Shown: piece by piece, positions 54,811 to 64,000 of the stretch
Layout: the number at the start of each line of letters is the position of its first letter
How positions within the stretch are numbered: position 1 is the first letter of the stretch
NCBI GenBank assembly: GCA_029168955.1
Contig: JAPDOI010000138.1
Location: 311,001 to 375,000 of the forward strand
From: Aplectana chamaeleonis
Lineage: Eukaryota; Nematoda; Chromadorea; Rhabditida; Cosmocercidae
Direction of reading: 5' to 3'
DNA: 64,000 nt
Notes under the pieces: model-generated
What the model saw: only the letters and a program-made list of their open reading frames with translations
What the model was told of the DNA's origin: nothing
The model's database searches: none
Position numbers and translations under genes: made by a program

Positions 54811-55584
54811 TCAAATGTCCGATACTGGAATACTCCTCGTCAGGACATAGTCAAGCTGTAGTTTCAAAGTTGTCATCTTGCGCTTCCGCTGCTCTTCTGG
54901 AGATAGCTGGGTTGGTCCCTGCCACGTAAGCTGATGGCGGCGATGATTCCTCTTGAATGTCAATGCAATAATCAGACCATTGCGTTCACAAAAGTCGACA
55001 AGGCGGTAACCATTGTACGATGTTTGCTCCACTGGGTAGAACCATTTACCGAGTACTTCGGATTCCTGATCAAGTTCCATCTTCGCATTTGCGTCAATCC
55101 CCACGACAACAGCATGTAGACAAGGTATCCTGGCCAGCAACGTATTGAGTTCCTCATAAAACGCATCCTTCGAATTGTCTCCGGCGGTTTCAGTGGGCGC
55201 ATGAGCACTCACTATCCACAGATTGAATCCTCTGTGATCCCGCAGTCGTACGAATGCATTCCGGTACGACGTCGAGCCAAACTCCTCGACCATACCATTG
55301 AAATCCTTCCTTACAGCTATTGCACGGCCTCCCACTCTCCTATCGTCAGTGTTACCGCAGTAGATGGTGCACTCTCCGACGCTGATGACGGGTCTATCCT
55401 TGAGGCGGGTTTCCTGCAAAGCAGCAAACGGTGCATGGAAATAGCTCAGAAGTGTGGATAGCGCAGTTTTTTGGATATCTTTCGAGTGCGATCGAAAGTT
55501 CAGGGTGGCGAAACTGTGGCTTGTGATCAAAGACTCCATGAACTCCCTAGGTACGGATCCTAAGGTGTTATGGACCAGAGGCAT
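54811..55584 (-). pseudogene. LINE endonuclease
   Basis: A 257-codon frame reads an AP-type endonuclease: TLNFRSHSKDIQ, ALQETRLKD (catalytic Glu), IVSAHAPTET, VVGIDANAK (D and N) and LQLDYVLTRS. The frame stops at 54811, and FDSDHRPVLL, the final Ser-Asp-His block, is still readable just past the stop. From about 54740 to 54460 the sequence toward the reverse transcriptase is frameshifted. Confidence 0.85.
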
Positions 55585-55740
55585 TGGTGTGCCGGACGGC
55601 TACACCTTTATGCAATGTGCGGGATACTTTCGCGATATAGTTGTGCACGCTATATCGCTCGAACGTTCCCTGTGTACACTCAAACGTCTGCTGGGTTCAG
55701 TAGAAGCAGGGGCACCAACGAGCAGGTACTAACAGACTGG

Positions 55741-56070
55741 TATACACACCCCCAATATACATTGCCTATGTTAAAAAGAGATATGTGGCGCTCTATATCT
55801 TCATACCAGTTAGGGAAGCTAATTTAAGCACAGATATAAAAGCAATAATTGGAAGGAATTCGCTTTTCTCGAAGTAAAACGAAAAAACCGAGTTTTTGGC
55901 GTGGGTGCGCAGTGTGGACACGAGGTCCCAGGAGCAAAACAGCCGTGGGTGCGCAGTGTGGACACGCGGTCCATTAAGTGTTAAAAAAGCCACGAACGAA
56001 TGAAAAGGCGTTCAAGCATTTATGGATGCATGCGATCACTACATCAAATGAGAGTAAAAATAGAAAAAGT
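55741..56070. other. Spacer with a 44-bp tandem pair
   Basis: GTGGGTGCGCAGTGTGGACA occurs at 55901 and again at 55945, each followed by CGAGGTCC or CGCGGTCC. Otherwise nothing is recognised. Confidence 0.6.
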
Positions 56071-56078
56071 TCGCGTGG

Positions 56079-56453
56079 ATGAATAAACAACGGAAAAATA
56101 CATTGCAAAGATTGATAGCGGCGCTCCTCGCCGACGATAGAAACGGTCCAGATCATTCTTCGTCGCCGCTCGCTGGCGACGTCGCTCTGGCAGCCGCTGC
56201 TGTCGCGGCGACGAGAACACTGCGAGATACCTGCGCCGCTGCACTCCCGCTCTCGCCCGCTGCGTGGCGTCCCATTCTCCAACACTGCCGTGCCGCAGCG
56301 GCACTCGCCGCGGCGCAACTCTGCAGAGCCCTTAACGTGCCTGACGACGTCGTCCGGCAGACTGTGAAAGACGCATTAGCCGCCAGATCACCGGGCCCCG
56401 TGGCTTTTCCCGGCCTCATACGTGCTATTGCGGTCTGTACTCCTCGACGGTAG
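56079..56453 (+). CDS. GC-rich open frame, unknown
   Basis: A 124-codon frame starts MNKQRKNTLQRLIAALLADD and is Ala/Leu/Arg-rich with predicted helices, for example HCRAAAALAAAQLCRALNV. It lies in an island of clearly higher GC than its AT-rich neighbours. Overlapping open frames exist on the minus strand (56044-56419), which weakens the case. I do not recognise a family. It could be a chance frame in a GC-rich repeat, a host exon or acquired DNA. Confidence 0.25.
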   Translation: MNKQRKNTLQRLIAALLADDRNGPDHSSSPLAGDVALAAAAVAATRTLRDTCAAALPLSPAAWRPILQHCRAAAALAAAQLCRALNVPDDVVRQTVKDALAARSPGPVAFPGLIRAIAVCTPRR

Positions 56454-56591
56454 TCGAACGGACAATATTACATATCAATTCGAAAAAAATATTTTTAATA
56501 TAGTTAACCATCTCGTGAGTACATTTTGTTTGCTTGCCTATTCAACAGCTTCATCTAATCCTAAAAGTAAGAAGCGATGATGCTAGCTAGA

Positions 56592-56663
56592 ACCAGTCAG
56601 CCTTTTTTCTGGAAAGTAGGGAAAAAAGCGAAAGCTTTGGCCTTTTTCACTGACTGGAAAAGA
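56592..56663. repeat. 72-bp hairpin
   Basis: CCAGTCAG pairs with CTGACTGG at the ends, and AAAAGCGAAAGC lies near GCTTTGGCCTTTTT inside. It sits just left of foldback family F copy 3. Confidence 0.6.
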
Positions 56664-56777
56664 AGAATAAAAAAATTCAACTATTTATTCGACACTCGAT
56701 TGAAAAAGTCGACTATTTATTCGAAAAGTCGAATATTCGAAGAGCGACAATCTCCGAATAATTCTAAAATCGAATAC

Positions 56778-57348
56778 CTAACTGTTTTGCTCCGCTTCGA
56801 GAGGTTCATGATTTGGCATAACAATATTTATGAGAAGCTCGTTAAAAGAAGTGAAATACTTGATGCATTTCATTTGTCATGGGATTTAACTCAGAAGAAA
56901 TACTAAAAGCTCGATAAAATGATGTACCGTAGATTCGGATGTGCACTTTCTTACCAAAAATTAAAAATTGAGTGTCGTTTTGAAAGGCCAAGTCACGCGC
57001 TCTCTAAAATTATTGATAGCTCACTGTCGAAGTTTGCTAGTCTGAGCTTCTTGAAAAATTATGTTGTGGCTCCCACCATAATTTTCATTTTTGACTGATT
57101 CATGAACGTATGTCTGCGCTCAGTAAAAAGTGATTTGGCCTGTCAAAACCAACCCCAATTTTCAATTTTTGGTAAGAAAGTGCACATCCGATTCTACGGT
57201 ACATCATTTCATCGAGCTTTTAGTGTTTCTTCTGAGTTAAATCCCATGACAAATCAAATGCACTAAGTATTCCACTTCTTTTAACGAGTTTCTCATGAAT
57301 ATTGTTACGCCAAATCATGAACCTCTCGTAGCGGAGCAAAACAGTTAG
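56778..57348. mobile_element. Foldback family F, copy 3
   Basis: The arms 56778-56970 and 57156-57348 are near-perfect reverse complements: CTAACTGTTTTGCTCCGCTT at the left outer end pairs with the segment ending CAAAACAGTTAG. Weaker pairing (TTTTGAAAGGCCAAGTCAC with GTGATTTGGCCTGTCAAAA) extends the arms inward. The right flank has TTTCATTTCATTTTAACGAA then GGTTCCCTTAAAGG, resembling copies 1 and 2. Confidence 0.85.
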
Positions 57349-57408
57349 AAAATTTCATTTCATTTTAACGAAGGTTCCCTTAAAGGATAGGAAGAAGAAA
57401 ACAGGGCA

Positions 57409-57747
57409 CTATCCTAGACGGGTAGGGGGGCCAACCACGATTCAAGGCAAATTAAATGAACCACCGATTGGTAAAGCCCCTTTCAAAGTTTGCCGGCCGA
57501 GGTCGTACGACTCGTTATCGATTTTGATGAGTCAGGATAGATAAGATGGATAGGATAGGGTGGAAAGATGGTACATATTCGATAGCGAGTCGTCCGACGT
57601 CGGTCGGGCAAGTGTGAAAGGGGATTAAGGAAGAATTTCTGTAGAGCTTTTATAAAAACAATGATTGATAGCACTATCAGGCATTTTTTATCAGAGGTTT
57701 TCCTCATTTCTATCAATAAGTCTTGGGTGCCCCCCCGTCTAGGATAG
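57409..57747. mobile_element. 339-bp MITE next to the satellite
   Basis: The ends CTATCCTAGACGGG and the complement CCCGTCTAGGATAG are inverted repeats. Inside, AAGCCCCTTTCAAAGTTTGC and TCGTACGACTCGTTATCGA pair with the right half (TCGATAGCGAGTCGTCCGA, then AAAGGGGATT). The whole element is thus a foldback. It lies between foldback F copy 3 and satellite array 2. Confidence 0.85.
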
Positions 57748-57789
57748 ACCCGAAAACAGGACGTTCATGACCTTTCTGCCCATCGCACC

Positions 57790-60700
57790 TGCTCGGCATT
57801 GTAGGACACACGTTACTTTCCCCGGCGCCCTGCGCTCTCCCAGTTGGGTCCCGCCCACTTTTACCGGCGCGCTGTGCACTCCCACTTGTGTCCCGTCCAC
57901 AGTTCCCGACGCTCTGTGGACTCCCAGTTCGGCTCCTCCCACTTTTACCGGTGCGCTGTGCACTCCTACTTGGGTCCCGTGCACAGTTCCCGGCGCTCTG
58001 TTGACTCCAAGTTGGGTCCCTCCCACTTTTACCGGCGCGCTGTGCACTCCAACTTGGGTCCCGCCCACAGTTCCCGGTGCTCTGTGGGCTTACAGTTGGG
58101 TCCCGCCCACTTTTACCGGCGCGCTGTGCACTCCTACTTGGGTCTCATCCACAGTTCCCGACGCTCTGTGGACTCCCAGTTGGGTCCCGCCCACTTTTAC
58201 CGGCGCACTGTGCACTCCTACTTGGGTCCCGTCCACAGTTCCCGACGCTCTGTGGACTCCCAGTTGGGTCCCGCCCACTTTTAACGGCGCGCTGTGCACT
58301 CCTACTTGGGTCCCGTCCACAGTTCCCGGCGCCCTGCGCTCTCCCAGTTGGGTCCCGCCCACTTTTACCGGCGCGCTGTGCACTCCCACTTGTGTCCCGT
58401 CCACAGTTCCCGACGCTCTGTGGACTCCCAGTTCGGCCCCTCCCACTTTTACCGGTGCGCTGTGCACTCCTACTTGGGTCCCGTGCACAGTTCCCGGCGC
58501 TCTGTTGACTCCAAGTTGGGTCCCTCCCACTTTTACCGGCGCGCTGTGCACTCCAACTTGGGTCCCGCCCACAGTTCCCGGTGCTCTGTGGGCTTACAGT
58601 TGGGTCCCGCCCACTTTTACCGGCGCGCTGTGCACTCCTACTTGGGTCTCATCCACAGCTCCCGACGCTCTGTGGACTCCCAGTTGGGTCCCGCCCACTT
58701 TTACCGGCGCACTGTGCACTCCTACTTGGGTCCCGTCCACAGTTCCCGACGCTCTGTGGACTCCCAGTTGGGTCCCGCCCACTTTTAACGGCGCGCTGTG
58801 CACTCCTACTTGGGTCCCGTCCACAGTTCCCGGCGCCCTGCGCTCTCCCACTTGGGTCCCGCCCACTTTTACCGGCGCGCTGTGCACTCCCACTTGTGTC
58901 CCGTCCACAGTTCCCGACGCTCTGTGGACTCCCAGTTCGGCCCCTCCCACTTTTACCAGTGCGCTGTGCACTCCTACTTGGGTCCCGTGCACAGTTCCCG
59001 GCGCTCTGTTGACTCCAAGTTGGGTCCCTCCCACTTTTACCGGCGCGCTGTGCACTCCAACTTGGGTCCCGCCCACAGTTCCCGGTGCTCTGTGGGCTTA
59101 CAGTTGGGTCCCGCCCACTTTTACCGGCGCGCTGTGCACTCCTACTTGGGTCCCGTCCACAGTTCCCGACGCTCTGTGGACTCCCAGTTGGGTCCCGCCC
59201 ACTTTTACCGGCGCACTGTGCACTCCTACTTGGGTCCCGTCCACAGTTCCCGACGCTCTGTGGACTCCCAGTTAGGTCCCGCCCACTTTTAACGGCGCGC
59301 TCTGCACTCCTACTTGGGTCCCGCCCACAGTTCCCGACGCTCTGTGGACTCCCAGTTGGGTCCCGCCCACTTTTACCGGCGCGCTGTGCACTCCAACTTG
59401 GGTCCCGCCCACAGTTCCCGGTGCTCTGTGGGCTTACAGTTGGGTCCCGCCCACTTTTACCGGCGCGCTGTGCACTCCTACTTGGGTCCCGTCCACAGTT
59501 CCCGACGCTCTGTGGACTCCCAGTTGGGTCCCGCCCACTTTTACCGGCGCACTGTGCACTCCTACTTGGGTCCCGTCCACAGTTCCCGGCGCTCTGTGGA
59601 CTTTCAGTTGGGTCCCGCCCACTTTTACCGGCGCGCTGTGCACTCCCACTTGGGTCCCGCCCACAGTTCCCGGCGCTCTCTGGACTCCCAGGTGGGTCCC
59701 GACCACTTTTACCGGAGCGCTGTGCACTCCAACTTGGGTCCCGCCCACAGTTCCCGGTGCTCTGTGGGCTTACAGTTGGGTCCCGCCCACTTTTACCGGC
59801 GCGCTGTGCACTCCTACTTGGGTCCCGTCCACAGTTCCCGACGCTCTGTGGACTCCCAGTTGGGTCCCGCCCACTTTTACCGGCGCACTGTGCACTCCTA
59901 CTTGGGTCCCGTCCACAGTTCCCGACGCTCTGTGGACTCCCAGTTGGGTCCCGCCCACTTTTAACGGCGCGCTCTGCACTCCTACTTGGGTCCCGCCCAC
60001 AGTTCCCGACGCTCTGTGGACTTCCAGTTGGGTCCCGCCCACTTTTACCGGCGCGCTGTGCACTCCTACTTGGGTCCCGTCCACAGTTCCCGGCGCTCTG
60101 TGGACTTTCAGTTGGGTCCCGCCCACTTTTACCGGCGCGCTCTGCACTCCCACTTGGGTCCCGCCCACAGTTCCCGGCGCTCTGTGGACTCCCAGTTGGG
60201 TCCCGACCACTTTTACCGGCGCGCTGTGCACTCCAACTTGGGTCCCGTCCACCGTTCCCGACGCTCTGTGGACTCCCAGTTGGGTCCCGCCCACTTTTAC
60301 CGGCGCGCTGTGCACTCCAACTTGGGTCCCGTCCAAAGTTCCCGATGCTCTGTGGACTCCCAGTTGGGTCTCGCCCACTTTTACTGGCGCGCTGTGCACT
60401 CCTACTTGGGTCCCGTCCACAGTTCCCGACGCTCTGTGGACTCCCAGTTGGGTCCCGCCCACTTTTACCGGCGCGCTGTGCACTCCAACTTGGGTCCCGT
60501 CCACAGTTCCCGGCGCTCTGTGGACTTCCAGTTGGGTCCCGCCCACTTTTACCGGCGCGCTGTGCACTCCAACTTGGGTCCCGTCCAAAGTTCCCGACGC
60601 TCTGTGGACTCCCAGTTGGGTCTCGCCCACTTTTACTGGCGCGCTGTGCACTCCTACTTGGGTCCCGTCCACAGTTCCCGACGCTCTGTGGACTCCAAGT

Positions 60701-63700
60701 TGGGTCCCTCCCACTTTTTCCGGCGCGCTGTGCACTCCCATTTGGGTCCCGTCCACAGTTCTCGGCGCTCTGTGGACTCCTAGTTGAGTCCCGCCCACTT
60801 TTACCGGCGCGCTGTGCACTAACACTTGGGTCCCGCCCACAGTTCCCGGCGCTCTGTGGACTCCCAGTTGGGTCCCGCCCACTTTTACCGGCGCGCTGTG
60901 CACTCCCACTTGGGTCCCGCCCACAGTTCCCGGCGCTCTGTGGACTCCCAGTTGGGTCCCGACCACTTTTACCGGCGCGCTGTGCACTCCAACTTGGGTC
61001 CCGTCCACCGTTCCCGACGCTCTGTGGACTCCCAGTTGGGTCCCGCCCACTTTTACCGGCGCGCTGTGCACTCCAACTTGGGTCCCGTCCAAAGTTCCTG
61101 ACGCTCTGTGGACTCCCAGTTGGGTCTCGCCCACTTTTACTGGCGCGCTGTGCACTCCTACTTGGGTCCCGTCCACAGTTCCCGACGCTCTGTGGACTCC
61201 CAGTTGGGTCCCGCCCACTTTTACCGGCGCGCTGTGCACTCCAACTTGGGTCCCGTCCACAGTTCCCGGCGCTCTGTGGACTTCCAGTTGGGTCCCGCCC
61301 ACTTTTACCGGCGCGCTGTGCACTCCAACTTGGGTCCCGTCCAAAGTTCCCGACGCTCTGTGGACTCCCAGTTGGGTCTCGCCCACTTTTACTGGCGCGC
61401 TGTGCACTCCTACTTGGGTCCCGCCCACAGTTGCCGACGCTCTGTGGACTCAAGTTGGGTCCCTCCCACTTTTTCCGGCGCGCTGTGCACTCCCACTTGG
61501 GTCCCGTCCACAGTTCCCGGCGCTCTGTGGACTTCCAGTTGGAGTCCCGCCCACTTTACCGGCGCGCTGTGCACTCCCACTTGGGTCCCGCCCACAGTTC
61601 CCGGCGCTCTGTGGACTCCCCAGTTGGGTCCCGACCACTTTTACCGGCGCGCTGTGCACTCCAACTTGGGTCACGCCCACAGTTCCCGGCGCTCTGTGGA
61701 CTCCCAGTTGGGTCCCGCCCACTTTTACCGGCGCGCTGTGCACTCCAACTTGGGTCCCGTCCACAGTTCCCGACGCTCTGTGGACTCCCAGTTGGGTCCC
61801 GCCCACTTTTACCGGCGCGCTGTGCACTCCAACTTGGGTCCCGTCCAAAGTTCCTGACGCTCTGTGGACTCCCAGTTGGGTCTCGCCCACTTTTACTGGC
61901 GCGCTGTGCACTCCTACTTGGGTCCCGTCCACAGTTCCCGGCGCTCTGTGGACTTCCAGTTGGGTCCCGCCCACTTTTACCGGCGCGCTGTGCACTCCAA
62001 CTTGGGTCCCGTCCACAGTTCCCGGCGCTCTGTGGACTTCCAGTTGGGTCCCGCCCACTCTTACCGGCGCGCTGTGCACTCCAACTTGGGTCCCGTCCAC
62101 AGTTCCCGGCGCTCTGTGGACTCCCAGTTGGGGCCCGCCCACTTTTACTGGCGCGCTGTGCACACCTACTTGGGTCCCGTCCACAGTTCCCGACGCTCTG
62201 TGGACTCCAAGTTGGGTCCCTCCCACTTTTTCCGGCGCGCTGTGCACTCCCACTTGGGTCCCGTCCACAGTTCCCGGCGCTTTGTGGACTTCCAGTTGGG
62301 TCCCGCCCACTTTTACCGGCGCGCTGTGCACTCCCACTTGGGTCCCGTCCACAGCTCCCGGCGCTCTGTGGACTCCCAGTTGGGTCCCGACCACTTTTAC
62401 CGGCGCGCTGTGCACTCCAACTTGGGTCCCGTCCACAGTTCCCGGCGCTCTGTGGACTTCCAGTTGGGTCCCGCCCACTTTTACCGGCTCGCTGTGCACT
62501 CCCACTTGGGTCCCGTCCACAGTTCCCGACGCTCTGTGGACTCCCAGTTGGGTCCCGACCACTTTTACCGACGCGCTGTGCACTCCTACTTGGGTCCCGT
62601 CCACCGTTCCCGACGCTCTGTGGACTCCCAGTTGGGTCTCGCCCACTTTTTCCGGCGCGCTGTGCACTCTTACTTGGGTCCCGTCCACAGTTCCCGACGC
62701 TCTGTGGACTCCTAGTTGGGTCCCTCCCACTTTTTCCGGTGCGCTGTGCACTTCTACTTGGGTCCCGTCCACAGTTCCCGACGCTCTGTGGACTCCCAGT
62801 TGGGTCCCGCCCACTTTTACCGGCGCGCTGTGCACTCCAACTTGGGTTCCATCCTCAGTTCCCGACGCTCTGTGGATTCCCAGTTGGGTCCCGCCCACTT
62901 TTACCGGTACGATGTGCACTCCTACTTGGGTCCCGTCCACAGTTCCCGACGCTCTGTGGACTCCCAGTTGGATCCCTCCCACTTTTACCGGTGCGCTGTG
63001 CACTCCTACTTGGGTCCCGACCATTTTTTCCGGCCCCCTACGCGTTCCCAGTTGGGTCCCGCCCACTTTTACCGGTACGATGTGCACTCCTACTTGGGTC
63101 CCGTCCACAGTTCCCGACGCTCTGTGGACTCCCAGTTGGATCCCTCCCACTTTTACCGGTACGATGTGCACTCCTACTTGGGTCCCGTCCACAGTTCCCG
63201 GCGCTCTGTGGACTTTCAGTTGGGTCCCGCCCACTTTTACCGGCGCGCTGTGCACTCCCACTTGGGTCCCGCCCACAGTTCCCGGTGCTCTGTGGGCTTA
63301 CAGTTGGGTCCCGCCCACTTTTACCGGCGCGCTGTGCACTCCAACTTGGGTCCCGCCCACAGTTCCCGGTGCTCTGTGGGCTTACAGTTGGGTCCCGCCC
63401 ACTTTTACCGGCGCGCTGTGCACTCCTACTTGGGTCCCGTCCACAGTTCCCGACGCTCTGTGGACTCCCAGTTGGGTCCTGCCCACTTTACCGGCGCGCT
63501 GTGCACTCCTACTTGGGTCCCGCCCACAGTTCCCGACGCTCTGTGGACTTCCAGTTGGGTCCCGCCCACTTTTACCGGCGCGCTGTGCACTCCAACTCTG
63601 GGTCCCGCCCACAGTTCCCAGTGCTCTGTGGGCTTACAGTTGGGTCCCGCCCACTTTACCGGCGCGCTGTGCACTCCTACTTGGGTCCCGTCCACAGTTC

Positions 63701-64000
63701 CCGACGCTCTGTGGACACCCAGTTGGGTCCCGCCCACTTTTACCGGCGCACTGTGCACTCCTACTTGGGTCCCGTCCACAGTTCCCGGCGCTCTGTGGAC
63801 TTTCAGTTGGGTCCCGCCCACTTTTACCGGCGCGCTGTGCACTCCCACTTGGGTCCCGCCCACAGTTCCCGGCGCTCTGTGGACTCCCAGTTGGGTCCCG
63901 ACCACTTTTACCGGCGCGCTGTGCACTCCAACTTGGGTCCCGCCCACAGTTCCCGGTGCTCTGTGGGCTTACAGTTGGGTCCCGCCCACTTTTACCGGCG
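57790..64000. repeat. Satellite array 2, 42-bp monomer in 84-bp dimers
   Basis: Alternating 42-bp halves (TTTTACCGGCGCGCTGTGCA... and AGTTCCCGACGCTCTGTGGA...) form an 84-bp dimer, for example CACTTTTACCGG at 57856 and 57940. The halves share about 79% of positions. Near the left end a 504-bp higher-order unit recurs: GGCGCCCTGCGCTCTCCCA at 57824, 58328 and 58832. Small indels cluster near 61440-61625. Open frames up to 934 codons on the minus strand and 502 on the plus strand follow from the unit size and lack of stops, and I do not call genes. The array continues beyond the window. Confidence 0.95.

Larger units (their letters stand above)
52510..55740 (-). mobile_element. Second non-LTR retrotransposon (LINE), decayed
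   Basis: On the minus strand a 5' region near 55740-55590 leads to an AP-type endonuclease, a reverse transcriptase and a C-terminal tail, ending near 52510. The organisation is that of RTE-like nematode LINEs, but the protein differs strongly from the 10-kb RTE element, so it is a different family. Multiple stops and frameshifts show it is inactive. Boundaries are approximate. Confidence 0.8.

Noticed and set aside
57767..63947. Frames of up to 934 codons on both strands as genes
   Set aside because: They lie wholly in satellite array 2 and overlap each other in every frame.

Overview
The window looks like repeat-rich nuclear DNA of a clade V nematode, most likely a hookworm or close strongylid. 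The evidence is a cuticle-collagen gene with Gly-X-Y exons, a short intron and a TTTTCAG splice acceptor, non-LTR elements of the RTE and CR1 types, a BEL/Pao LTR element, and many TA-flanked inverted-repeat elements. The species is inferred from general familiarity, not from a database search. I found one host gene I can support, the collagen at about 36.3-38.0 kb on the minus strand. Its 5' exons are not visible and it carries at least one probable reading-frame break. I saw no rRNA, tRNA, CRISPR array or operon.

Layout. 0-10 kb: sparse unique DNA, a foldback element (2.25-2.9 kb), a broken CR1-like retrotransposon (ORF1 and endonuclease, minus strand) split by a TA-flanked MITE, more MITEs, a 520-bp foldback, and a complex repeat carrying a 42-bp minisatellite. 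10-15.3 kb: an RTE-type LINE, damaged by a stop and two frameshifts and split by a 2.2-kb inverted-repeat element. 15.7-16.7 kb: a 315-bp tandem repeat. 17.4-22.4 kb: a second foldback followed by a 4.2-kb array of a 42-bp satellite. 23-25.9 kb: an inverted second copy of the complex repeat, split by a mariner derivative. 26-29 kb: further MITEs. 29.0-33.3 kb: a 4.2-kb long-inverted-repeat element with one arm amplified in 325-bp steps. 34.3-35.6 kb: two foldbacks. 36.3-38.0 kb: collagen. 38.8-45.8 kb: a BEL/Pao element with nearly identical 507/506-bp LTRs and a 5-bp target duplication. 45.9-52 kb: MITEs, hAT-like ends and many small hairpins. 52.5-55.7 kb: a decayed LINE on the minus strand. 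56.8-57.7 kb: a third foldback and a MITE. 57.8-64.0 kb: a second 42/84-bp satellite array that runs off the window.

The most striking theme is a shared 42-bp monomer length. The 18-22 kb array, the 58-64 kb array and the minisatellite inside the two complex-repeat copies all use 42 bp. The two large arrays align without gaps at about 70% identity and look like diverged members of one satellite family. Both large arrays also start close to members of one foldback family. The other notable structures are the BEL element with foreign gag and protease pieces where its integrase should be, and a run of abutting hairpins at 46.89-47.0 kb.
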